DNA of 14,203 bases from Sulfurovum sp. (GTDB lineage: Bacteria; Campylobacterota; Campylobacteria; Campylobacterales; Sulfurovaceae). Positions within the stretch are counted from its first letter, which is position 1. The number at the start of each line of letters is the position of its first letter. The notes below the pieces were generated by a model. The model was not told where the DNA came from and made no database searches. It saw only the letters and a list, made by a program, of their open reading frames with translations. The stretch covers positions 1 through 14,203 of the forward strand of contig JAGSGJ010000044.1 in the NCBI GenBank assembly GCA_023955225.1, in the 5' to 3' direction. Positions 1 through 5,367 of this stretch are shown in pieces. Made by a program: the position numbers and the translations under genes.

Positions 1-504
1 CATATAACGTTTGTACGTTCCTGCTGAAGCTACTTTTTTAGGTACTGATCCTACTAAAAAGTTATATCCACGTGTTTCTCTAGGGTAGACAGATTGTAAA
101 GTCTCTATGAAAGACCACAAACCATCTAAAATATTTTCTTCTTTTTTATAACCAGCATAGAATATATTTTCAATGCTCTCTTCAGACCTTAAACGTTTCA
201 AGGCGATGAACAATGCAGCAACATCTTCACTTTTTTGAAAACGATAATAGTGAGAAGTAAGTGATTTTTTTATCTGCTCATCACTGGACTCCAATAAAGA
301 AAAATCAAAACTTTGTAAAAACTTGACGATAAGTCCTGCATTGCCATAGGCAAACAATGCACAGACAAGCGCTATAGATTCGTCATGATATTGAGATGCG
401 ATGAGAAGGGGATCAGGTTTTTCAAAACAGAGTTCAGAACTGTTGTTCCTGGCTTTCACTTCAGTATCGAGGAGGATTTTTATTTGTTTTAAAGCTTTAT
501 TCAT
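1..504 (-). CDS. DUF2400 / TIGR02757 family protein (N-terminal part, cut by window edge)
   Basis: The frame is open without a stop from an ATG at 504 to base 1, giving the first 168 residues; the gene continues beyond the window. The protein begins MNKALKQIKILLD. It shows the layout I associate with TIGR02757/DUF2400: a DP motif near residue 31, a stretch DESIALVCALFAYGNAG (residues 42-58), a YYRFQK segment near 87-92, and at the edge GTYKRYM, which resembles the start of the family's KR..M.RWMVR motif. The biochemical function of this family is not established to my knowledge. The start has only a weak purine-rich upstream stretch (AAAGAAAAT). It lies 149 bp downstream of lptB on the same strand, separated by a structured repeat. 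The family call is from memory of motifs. Confidence 0.75.
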   Translation of the reverse strand, partial: MNKALKQIKILLDTEVKARNNSSELCFEKPDPLLIASQYHDESIALVCALFAYGNAGLIVKFLQSFDFSLLESSDEQIKKSLTSHYYRFQKSEDVAALFIALKRLRSEESIENIFYAGYKKEENILDGLWSFIETLQSVYPRETRGYNFLVGSVPKKVASAGTYKRYM

Positions 505-519
505 ATATTTTCTTTTTAA

Positions 520-600
520 GCACCAAGGTGCGTGGACCTACTGTTGGCATGCATCTAAAATGCAGTGCAAGTGAGGCACTAAATGCCGAATCGTAAGTAG
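520..600 (-). repeat. Structured intergenic repeat, family II, copy A
   Basis: This spacer between lptB and the DUF2400 gene is dense with complementary arms. A short hairpin GCACC-AA-GGTGC spans 520-531. Then come nested perfect stems: CTACT 538-542 with AGTAG 596-600, GGCAT 546-550 with ATGCC 583-587, GCAT 551-554 with ATGC 560-563, and AGTGC 564-568 with GCACT 576-580. The last three form a compact three-way junction with almost no unpaired joints. The minus strand from 593 (CGATTCGGCATTTAG...) matches plus-strand 11013-11051 at 30 of 39 positions, so this is a repeat and not a unique structure. Function unknown. Confidence 0.6.
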
Positions 601-621
601 ACCCAGTGTCAGCGTAGGAAA

Positions 622-650
622 GATGGGCTTTTCCCATTTTCCGTCCCATC
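622..650 (-). terminator. Possible terminator hairpin after lptB
   Basis: Just past the lptB stop, ATGGG (623-627) pairs with CCCAT (633-637) around a 5-nt loop. Alternatively GATGGG (622-627) pairs with CCCATC (645-650). In the lptB reading direction the first hairpin is followed by CTTTCC, a weak U tail. The position fits a terminator or 3'-end stabiliser; the short tail keeps confidence low. Confidence 0.35.
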
Positions 651-653
651 AAT

Positions 654-1376
654 CTAAAACGTAAAGTGTTCACCAAGATAATGCTTACGTACATTCTCAT
701 CATTGGCTACTTCATCACTGGTACCCGTAGCCATCACTTCCCCACTTTTCATTACATAGGCTCTATCGCAAATGCCCAGTGTTTCACGGACATTATGGTC
801 TGTAATGAGAATACCCATATCCAGATCAACCAGTTGCTTGATAATGTTCTGTATATCTAACACAGCTATGGGGTCAACACCGGCAAAAGGTTCATCCAAC
901 AGTAAGAACTTTGGTTCTCCTACCAGTGCTCTTGCTATCTCAACCCTTCTTCTTTCTCCCCCACTGAGGCGTATCCCCAGACGGGCACGGATAGGTTCAA
1001 TGTTGAAGATCTCGAGTAGTTTTTCAATGCGTGGCTGGATCGTCTCTTTGTCAAGGTCTAACGCTTCGGCTGCAATGAGCAGATTCTCTTCTACCGTAAG
1101 GTCTCTAAAAATGCTGGACTCTTGAGGCAAGTACCCTATACCCATCTGTGCACGAGCACTTAAAGGTAGTTTTGTGACATCTTCACCATCTAAAAAAACC
1201 TGGCCTTCTGTAGCATCTGTTAGTCCACATACCATATAAAATGACGTGGTCTTCCCCGCACCGTTTGGACCGAGAAGTCCTACGATCTCTTTACTCTTCA
1301 CACTTAAAGAGATATCATGTACTAGCTTTGTTTTTTTAATGGTTTTGGCAAGGCCTTTGGCTTCAAGTGTATGCAT
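654..1376 (-). CDS. lptB: LPS export ABC transporter ATP-binding protein LptB
   Basis: This is the cytoplasmic ATPase that powers the LptFGC inner-membrane complex, which extracts lipopolysaccharide and pushes it across the periplasmic Lpt bridge. The 240-residue length is normal for LptB. All ABC motifs are present in order: Walker A GPNGAGKT (36-43), Q-loop Q85 in YLPQE, signature LSGGE (137-141) followed by RRRVEIARAL, Walker B FLLLDE (157-162), D-loop GVDP, and H-loop H194 in ITDHNV. The LSGGERRRVEIARAL and DEPFAGVDPIAV stretches are typical of LptB rather than of amino-acid importers. The ATG at 1376 has AGGGT upstream at good spacing. tsaE lies upstream on the same strand, an order I know from Campylobacter, where rpoN usually follows; here a repeat and a DUF2400 gene follow instead. 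Confidence 0.95.
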   Translation of the reverse strand: MHTLEAKGLAKTIKKTKLVHDISLSVKSKEIVGLLGPNGAGKTTSFYMVCGLTDATEGQVFLDGEDVTKLPLSARAQMGIGYLPQESSIFRDLTVEENLLIAAEALDLDKETIQPRIEKLLEIFNIEPIRARLGIRLSGGERRRVEIARALVGEPKFLLLDEPFAGVDPIAVLDIQNIIKQLVDLDMGILITDHNVRETLGICDRAYVMKSGEVMATGTSDEVANDENVRKHYLGEHFTF

Positions 1377-1396
1377 GTTTACCCTATACTGTCTAT

Positions 1397-1402
1397 TTTA
1401 TA
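1397..1402 (-). promoter_or_regulatory. Possible lptB -10 box
   Basis: Read on the minus strand, TATAAA (within TATAAAAT) lies about 20 bp before the lptB start codon. It follows the structured spacer 1425-1493, so lptB may have its own promoter after tsaE. No convincing -35 box is seen, which is usual in this phylum. Confidence 0.3.
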
Positions 1403-1424
1403 GATTATTATTAGAACGCCTTTC

Positions 1425-1493
1425 GGGCAAAGCCCAAAAAGCTACGTTGTCACTGAGACCACTTCAACAGTGAGTTCATGCGACTAGTCGCAT
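1425..1493. repeat. Cluster of three palindromes between tsaE and lptB
   Basis: Three inverted repeats lie in a row: GGGC-AAA-GCCC (1425-1435), TCACTG (1450-1455) with CAGTGA (1468-1473) around a 12-nt loop, and the perfect 16-bp palindrome ATGCGACTAGTCGCAT (1478-1493). The palindrome lies one base beyond the tsaE stop codon (1495-1497). On the plus strand it is followed by TTTTAATTTT and looks like a terminator, but no plus-strand gene lies upstream. The GGGC-AAA-GCCC hairpin has the same stem/AAA-loop design as the leading hairpin of the repeats at 3174, 7251 and 8063. It may be a degenerate or third type of intergenic element. Confidence 0.5.
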
Positions 1494-1494
1494 T

Positions 1495-1917
1495 TTAATT
1501 TTGTATTTTATACTTTCTTCCATTTGAAATAGGTTCTATGTCTATTGTTGCAACATTATAACCTACACCTTCTAAAAAGGCTTTAAGTTCATCAGAGCCC
1601 CACTCTACCATGTGCCATCCCTGCTTTTCAAACTCTTCAAAAAGCCCGAGCTGCATAAACTCTTCATGGTCTAAACGATAGAGGTCATAATGGTAGAGAC
1701 TACTACCATCTTTTGCACCATAACACTGCTGTAAAGAAAAGGTTGGAGAAGTGACTTCACCTTCGATCCCTTTGGCTTTTGCTATCGCTTGTGTGAGTGT
1801 CGTCTTTCCTGCAGCCAGATCACCCCGTAAAAAGACGATCGTATTTGAGGGAAGTGTTTCATCCAAATAATTTACCACTTTATCCAGTTCATCCAGTGAT
1901 GCAATTATCTCTTTCAC
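1495..1917 (-). CDS. tsaE: tRNA threonylcarbamoyladenosine biosynthesis protein TsaE
   Basis: TsaE is the ATPase partner of TsaB/TsaD, which place the t6A modification at position 37 of ANN-decoding tRNAs. The 140-residue protein shows a P-loop GDLAAGKTTL (32-41), the switch-like TSPTF (56-60), YHYDLYRL (75-82) and VEWG (104-107), all TsaE hallmarks. The usual GDLGAGKT has Ala in place of the second Gly (residue 36), which should be tolerated since GKT is intact. The start is GTG (1917-1915). Its first base is the last base of the trpD stop TAG, so the two genes overlap by one nucleotide and are probably translationally coupled. Confidence 0.93.
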   Translation of the reverse strand: MKEIIASLDELDKVVNYLDETLPSNTIVFLRGDLAAGKTTLTQAIAKAKGIEGEVTSPTFSLQQCYGAKDGSSLYHYDLYRLDHEEFMQLGLFEEFEKQGWHMVEWGSDELKAFLEGVGYNVATIDIEPISNGRKYKIQN

Positions 1918-2906
1918 TATGACTTACTGCCTGAGAGTTGTTGACTCACCTTTGCCATACGTTTTAGATGCTCACTGGCTTTACCACTGTCAAGTCCGCT
2001 TTTCGCCATCTCTACAGCTTCTTCTATGTCACGTACATTCCCATCTACAAACAGTGCAAAAGCTGCATTAAGTAAAACAATGTCTCTTTTCGCACCCGTC
2101 TCTTTACCTGAGAATATATCTCTAGTGATCTGTGCATTAAAATTTGCATCTCCACCCAAGATGGCCTCTTTAGGGGCAAGTTTAAATCCAAATGTCTCAG
2201 GGTTTATCTCACCTTCAGAGATACGGTTTGACTCCACATAGGCAAAAGAAGAGTTACATGCAAGTGCTATCTCATCCATACCGTCATGACTGCTGACCAC
2301 ATAGGCACGTTTGGCACCAAGTTCAAGCAACGCATCTGCCATACGTTTAATGTATGAAGGATCAAATACACCTAAAAGGTATTTTTCCGCTCCGGCAGGA
2401 TTTGTCAGTGGTCCAAGTATGTTAAAGATCGTTCTATGCTCTATGGATTTACGTATAGGCATAATGTGCTTCATCGCAGGATGATGATCCGTCGCAGGGA
2501 AAAAACAAAAGCCTGTCTCTTCAAGCATTTTGATTTTATTCTCTATGCTAAGATCCAGGTTGATACCCAATGCTTCAAGTACATCCGTTGAGCCAGAGTT
2601 GGAAGTCACACTTCTGTTCCCATGTTTAGCCACAACACGACCCAGAGAAGCCAAAAGAAGTGACACAGTGGTAGAGATGTTAAAGCTTCCACTTTTATCG
2701 CCACCTGTACCTACCACGTCGATGGCTTTTTCTTTTAGATCATCAGACAAAGAGAGCTTAATGGAGTGTTCACGCATCACAGAAGCAGCCGCAGCAATGT
2801 CACTGCCGCTTTCACCTTTTTCATAAAGGTCTATTAAGAAAGAACGTGCTTCTTCTGTCGACATCTCATTGTTAAATAGTTTTTCAAACTGTGCTCTACT
2901 ACTCAT
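1917..2906 (-). CDS. trpD: Anthranilate phosphoribosyltransferase TrpD
   Basis: TrpD joins anthranilate to PRPP, the second step from chorismate to tryptophan. The 329-residue length is typical of the monofunctional enzyme. Key motifs are the PRPP-binding GTGGDKSGSFNISTT (66-80), KHGNRSVTSNSGSTD (94-108), NILGPLTNPA (~163-172), and HDGMDE (~207-212) supplying the metal-binding acidic pair. No other trp gene is in the window, so trpD is dispersed and sits in a mixed cluster with rqcP upstream (abutting, 2906/2907) and tsaE downstream (1-nt overlap). The fit is full length with no broken motif. Confidence 0.96.
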   Translation of the reverse strand: MSSRAQFEKLFNNEMSTEEARSFLIDLYEKGESGSDIAAAASVMREHSIKLSLSDDLKEKAIDVVGTGGDKSGSFNISTTVSLLLASLGRVVAKHGNRSVTSNSGSTDVLEALGINLDLSIENKIKMLEETGFCFFPATDHHPAMKHIMPIRKSIEHRTIFNILGPLTNPAGAEKYLLGVFDPSYIKRMADALLELGAKRAYVVSSHDGMDEIALACNSSFAYVESNRISEGEINPETFGFKLAPKEAILGGDANFNAQITRDIFSGKETGAKRDIVLLNAAFALFVDGNVRDIEEAVEMAKSGLDSGKASEHLKRMAKVSQQLSGSKS

Positions 2907-3152
2907 TTACAGCTCCTTAACGTACTCTTCTTTTTGACTTTTAGGTATAGTCTTAGTTGTAGGTATTTGCAGTACTTCATACGACTTTGCACCTTTAAGA
3001 TATTCGATGGTTACTGTATCACCTATAGCAACATTTTTAGAGGCTTTTGCTTTCATATTATTCACCAGTACTACACCCGATTTAAGCATATCAGTAGCAA
3101 TCGTACGACGCTTCACCACATTCACAGCTGAAAGCCATTTATCTACACGCAT
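2907..3152 (-). CDS. S4-domain RNA-binding protein, RqcP/Hsp15-like
   Basis: This 81-residue protein is almost entirely one S4 RNA-binding fold. MRVDKWLSAVNVVKRRTIA opens the domain with the basic helix, and SGVVLVNN...KASKNVAIGDTVTI gives the loop and strands. A basic tail (KTIPKSQKEE) follows. It resembles the stand-alone S4 proteins RqcP and Hsp15, which bind peptidyl-tRNA on stalled 50S subunits, and HP1423 of Helicobacter pylori. Which of these roles applies cannot be told from the sequence. The ATG at 3152 has a strong AAGGAG ribosome site. It abuts trpD and probably heads the rqcP-trpD-tsaE operon; a TATATT about 15 bp before the ATG may be its -10 box. Confidence 0.85.
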   Translation of the reverse strand: MRVDKWLSAVNVVKRRTIATDMLKSGVVLVNNMKAKASKNVAIGDTVTIEYLKGAKSYEVLQIPTTKTIPKSQKEEYVKEL

Positions 3153-3172
3153 ACCTTACTCCTTAATATAAA

Positions 3173-3349
3173 TCACGCAAAGCGTGCCTTGTCGTGGCGA
3201 ACGCCCTTGTAAGCGGAGCGATTCGAGAGCCACGACGATTTTTTGCTTCGTTTTTTCTAAAAAAACGCCCTGAACGAAGTGAGGAAGTGCCCTTGGGGTA
3301 GAAGAGAGAAACAACGCCACGATCAATACAAAAGGACATTTATAAAACA
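3173..3349 (+). repeat. Structured intergenic repeat, family I, copy 1
   Basis: First of three copies. Hairpin 1 is CACGC-AAA-GCGTG (3174-3186). Hairpin 2 is GTCGTGGC (3191-3198) with GCCACGAC (3229-3236) around a 30-nt loop nearly identical in all copies, followed by GATTTTTT. Hairpin 3 can be CGTTTTTT-CTA-AAAAAACG (3249-3267) or CTTCGTT (3246-3252) with AACGAAG (3273-3279); the two pairings exclude each other. A conserved segment ending CCCTTGGGGTAGAA reaches 3303, and weak similarity continues to about 3349. The copy sits between the convergent-side end of dapD and the start of rqcP; its hairpin-1 end faces the rqcP ribosome site. See the covariation finding. Confidence 0.85.
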
Positions 3350-3360
3350 AATTTCCGTAG

Positions 3361-3382
3361 GGGAGGACTCCTATGTCCTCCC
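3361..3382 (-). terminator. Probable terminator hairpin downstream of dapD
   Basis: GGGAGGAC (3361-3368) pairs perfectly with GTCCTCCC (3375-3382) around a 6-nt loop, 20 bp past the dapD stop. In the dapD direction it is followed by an A/T-rich stretch (ACGGAAATTTGTTTT) and not by an immediate U tract, so efficiency is uncertain. It may also be a repeated palindrome. Confidence 0.55.
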
Positions 3383-3402
3383 TCAGGATTCAAATATCAA
3401 TA

Positions 3403-4596
3403 TTAATGCAAATCCGCGTTTAATTTCACTTCTCTTGTACTTCTTCTTAAAACCATTTCACCCGTTGTTGAATTTTGTCTAAAGTGAAGACCAGAAAGTC
3501 CCTGGAACTCATCTGCTCTAAATGTTGTTTTAGAATCTAAATTTGCTTCAGGGTTTGCCGCAACAATTTTAGCTAACTCTTCAGGTGCTACTTTAACCTT
3601 AGTCCCTGCAAAGATAGCCACACCACCATCGATGATACACGCATCACCAAGAGGGATACCACATGTTGAGTTTGCACCAAGCAGTGTATTTTCACCAATG
3701 CTGATAGGGTTTCCGTCAGTTCCAGAAAGAACACCTAAGATACTCGCACCACCACCAACATCAGAACCTGTACCCACGATAGCAGAAGAAGAGATACGCC
3801 CTTCAACCATTACAGGACCAAGTGTTCCCGCATTAAAGTTGATGTATGATGCACCTGGCATGACTGTTGTTCCAGCTGCAAGTTGTGCGCCCATACGTAC
3901 TTTAGATGCTTCCAAGATACGTGTATTGTCTGCAGGAATGATATGCTGTAAGAATCTTGGGAATTTATCTACAGAGTCTACTGTAGGGTATGTACCGTTA
4001 AGTTTCATTTCGATTTCATTGTCTCTTAAGTAGTCAAGCTCAAATGGTGTATTCCCAACCCATGCCACATTGGAAAGAATTCCAAATGCACCGTTAAGAT
4101 TTACTTTTCTAAGTTCAGCTTTAGATTGAGAAAGTGCATACAGTTTTAAGTATACTGCTTCTACTGACGCTGCATTTGCATCTTCAAACATAAATACGAT
4201 TCTAAAGTTTTTACCGATGTCTTCCATGTTTGCAAGTGCTTTGATCACTTGTACATTTTTATGTGCATCACCTGTTGCTTCTGCAAGATACGGTGCAAAA
4301 GCAGCCATAGCGTTTTGTACAAAGCTATCGCTTAGCGTTGCTACAAATTCTGTTCCTGAAAAGTCTACATCACATCCCGCTTCCTGTAGTGCTTTTATAC
4401 ATACAGCGGCAGATCCAAAGTTCTCTTTCCAGTTGATGAGTCCAAAGTTCGCCTGAAGTATTTTTTCAGCGTTTTTTTGACCTCTGTCTACTCTTGCGAT
4501 ACCAAATGCCATAGGCTCTTTGTACCCTGCTTGTGAAGTAACATCTGTTACCAATTGTTTAAATGCGTCTGTACTTGTAATTGTTTCAATAGCCAT
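3403..4596 (-). CDS. dapD: Tetrahydrodipicolinate N-succinyltransferase DapD (long form)
   Basis: DapD transfers succinyl from succinyl-CoA to tetrahydrodipicolinate in the succinylase route to meso-diaminopimelate and lysine. The 397-residue protein is longer than the ~274-residue E. coli enzyme and fits the long form of this phylum. Its N-terminal half is the family-specific domain. The C-terminal half has the left-handed beta-helix hexapeptide repeats: KVRMGAQLAAGTTVMPGASY, then VEGRISSSAIVGTGSDVGGG and ISIGENTLLGANSTCGIPLG. These include the MPGA.YIN.NA segment characteristic of DapD. The ATG at 4596 has AAAGGAT at ideal spacing. It probably has its own promoter, with a -10 box overlapping the stop codon of the upstream gene. 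Confidence 0.95.
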   Translation of the reverse strand: MAIETITSTDAFKQLVTDVTSQAGYKEPMAFGIARVDRGQKNAEKILQANFGLINWKENFGSAAVCIKALQEAGCDVDFSGTEFVATLSDSFVQNAMAAFAPYLAEATGDAHKNVQVIKALANMEDIGKNFRIVFMFEDANAASVEAVYLKLYALSQSKAELRKVNLNGAFGILSNVAWVGNTPFELDYLRDNEIEMKLNGTYPTVDSVDKFPRFLQHIIPADNTRILEASKVRMGAQLAAGTTVMPGASYINFNAGTLGPVMVEGRISSSAIVGTGSDVGGGASILGVLSGTDGNPISIGENTLLGANSTCGIPLGDACIIDGGVAIFAGTKVKVAPEELAKIVAANPEANLDSKTTFRADEFQGLSGLHFRQNSTTGEMVLRRSTREVKLNADLH

Positions 4597-4622
4597 TGAA
4601 TATCCTTTAAATAATTAAAGCG

Positions 4623-4628
4623 ATTATA
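4623..4628 (-). promoter_or_regulatory. dapD -10 box overlapping the upstream stop codon
   Basis: On the minus strand the sequence AAGTATAATC carries a perfect TATAAT, 26 bp before the dapD ATG. Its TATAA includes the stop codon TAA (4626-4624) of the cysteine-rich gene. The same AGTATAATC string forms the -10 box of that upstream gene at 5095-5100, which supports both being real sigma-70 sites. Confidence 0.55.
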
Positions 4629-5061
4629 CTTGATTTTCTTTAACGTTTTGCACTTTTCTCATTATCTCAAACCAATCTCTTGAAAAATACTTTTTGATAT
4701 ACGCATCATGATGGGGCACTGTACATCCGGAACAGTCTTGATGTACAGCATTCTCAGAGACAAACTGTGCGCCATCTTTGGACTCTATACTACACGTACT
4801 GTAGAGTACTTGACTACCCTCTTTGGAAAACCCTTCATCCTTAAAACGAAAGTAAGGACAGGCACAGAGGTAACAGTTCAGATCTTCCATTTCATGACAC
4901 TTTTTGTTGTCTTTATACAAAAAACAAAAATCCGGTTCTTTTTCTACCATATTTTCAAATTTGAAGTATGCGATGACATCTGCATCACTTAGCCCTTCCA
5001 ATTTAGCCATGATATTTTTATGTTTTTGGCCATGTGCTTCAAACCAGGTACTGTAAGTCAT
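4624..5061 (-). CDS. Cysteine-rich small-domain (PF04071-like) metal-binding protein
   Basis: The 145-residue protein has eight cysteines at 46, 55, 63, 66, 68, 90, 110 and 113. KKCHE (53-57), NCYLCACPYF (62-71), and DCSGCTVPHH (109-118) match the pattern I remember for the 'cysteine-rich small domain' PF04071 (N..C...CH, FNCLFCYCPLY, DCS.C..PH). That domain is thought to bind metal and is often found near cobalamin genes; its activity is not known to me. An N-terminal helical extension (1-45) and a short basic tail surround it. No signal peptide or membrane segment is seen, so it is probably cytosolic. It faces away from a BtuB-sized receptor, a weak hint of a shared corrinoid or metal theme. 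The ATG at 5061 follows GAGGAG at a long spacing (~11 nt); Met18 is an alternative start. Confidence 0.7.
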   Translation of the reverse strand: MTYSTWFEAHGQKHKNIMAKLEGLSDADVIAYFKFENMVEKEPDFCFLYKDNKKCHEMEDLNCYLCACPYFRFKDEGFSKEGSQVLYSTCSIESKDGAQFVSENAVHQDCSGCTVPHHDAYIKKYFSRDWFEIMRKVQNVKENQV

Positions 5062-5094
5062 AGGCTTTGTTTCTCCTCAAAGATCGTATAAAAG

Positions 5095-5100
5095 ATTATA
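5095..5100 (-). promoter_or_regulatory. -10 box of the cysteine-rich gene
   Basis: AGTATAATC on the minus strand has a perfect TATAAT 33 bp before the ATG at 5061. The same site is part of a plus-strand hairpin, GTATAA (5086-5091) with TTATAC (5096-5101), followed by seven T residues. That hairpin could end transcription coming from the left, but no plus-strand gene is there. Confidence 0.5.
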
Positions 5101-5112
5101 CTTTTTTTAGCC

Positions 5113-5118
5113 TAAAAT
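5113..5118 (+). promoter_or_regulatory. Candidate -10 box for the receptor leader transcript
   Basis: TAAAAT, preceded by a T-rich tract (TTTTTTT at 5102-5108), fits the promoter type of this phylum. Transcription would begin near 5125, just before the long stem 5136-5258, giving a leader of about 240 nt before the TonB receptor. TACAAT at 5147-5152 is a competing candidate; it would start inside the stem and remove its left arm. Confidence 0.3.
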
Positions 5119-5135
5119 CCACAGTGATTCCTAAA

Positions 5136-5258
5136 GAAAATTGCTGTACAATCCGCACATGAAACATCTTAGAGGCCATAACAAAAATTACTTTTCATTA
5201 GCCGTCATCGCTATGTACTCCACACTTTCAAAGTTGTGTTGGATCGACAGCAATTTTC
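5136..5258 (+). promoter_or_regulatory. Long stem structure in the receptor leader (candidate cis-regulatory RNA)
   Basis: A perfect 12-bp pairing joins GAAAATTGCTGT (5136-5147) with ACAGCAATTTTC (5247-5258). Inside it the pairing resumes in phase: ATCC 5151-5154 with GGAT 5241-5244, CACA 5156-5159 with TGTG 5235-5238 (plus G5155-U5239), and TGAAA 5160-5164 with TTTCA 5226-5230. A smaller local hairpin, ACAC 5222-5225 with GTGT 5236-5239, competes with the inner helix. The apex (5165-5225) shows no strong fold by eye. It could be a leader RNA domain or a miniature element with terminal inverted repeats; no target duplication is visible. Confidence 0.5.
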
Positions 5259-5329
5259 AGTACCATAAAAAAGCCTTTATCTACCACGAATACAAAACTT
5301 CACCTCCTTGTTTATCTACCCTTTATTAA
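5159..5329 (+). CDS. Possible small upstream ORF (56 aa) in the receptor leader
   Basis: An ATG at 5159 opens 56 codons (MKHLRGHNKNYFSLAV... ending CLSTLY) and stops at 5327-5329, 38 bp before the TonB receptor. There is no Shine-Dalgarno sequence before the ATG, and the start lies inside the long stem. A TTG at 5141 would extend it by six residues and has a purine run upstream. I recognise no family. Its only suggestive trait is position: it is read through the arm (5305-5315) that masks the receptor's ribosome site, so its translation could free that site. It may equally be chance. Confidence 0.18.
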   Translation: MKHLRGHNKNYFSLAVIAMYSTLSKLCWIDSNFQYHKKAFIYHEYKTSPPCLSTLY

Positions 5330-5360
5330 TCAGCACATTAAACATATAAATAAACAAGGA
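5305..5360 (+). promoter_or_regulatory. Hairpin masking the TonB receptor Shine-Dalgarno site
   Basis: TCCTTGTTTAT (5305-5315) is the exact reverse complement of ATAAACAAGGA (5350-5360), an 11-bp stem closing a 34-nt loop. The right arm contains AAGGA (5356-5360), the ribosome-binding site of the gene starting at 5368. Formed in mRNA, it would block initiation, the usual output device of a translational riboswitch or attenuator. I see no cobalamin-riboswitch B12 box or core motif in the leader. Confidence 0.55.
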
Positions 5361-5367
5361 ACACCCT

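Noticed and set aside
546..587. tRNA-like cloverleaf
   Set aside because: It has three helices and a closing stem, but no anticodon-arm length, T-loop or D-loop sequence; too small for a tRNA.
497..703. 68-codon minus-strand frame overlapping lptB and the DUF2400 start
   Set aside because: It overlaps two better genes in another frame and is mostly repeat sequence; its translation has no recognisable domain.
3156..3350. 64-codon minus-strand frame between dapD and rqcP
   Set aside because: It is the translation of family I repeat copy 1; a similar peptide arises from copy 2 (7227-7565), explained by repeat structure and not by coding.
3632..4033. 133-codon plus-strand frame inside dapD
   Set aside because: Antisense shadow of the beta-helix repeats of dapD; no start signal or domain.
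5086..5108. Plus-strand terminator GTATAA-AAGA-TTATAC with seven T
   Set aside because: There is no plus-strand gene upstream to terminate; the A/T-only stem is better explained by the minus-strand TATAAT promoter it contains.
5136..5367. Cobalamin riboswitch before the BtuB-like gene
   Set aside because: The context invites it, but I found no B12 box or conserved core strings; only generic stems are visible. A model search would be needed to exclude a divergent form.
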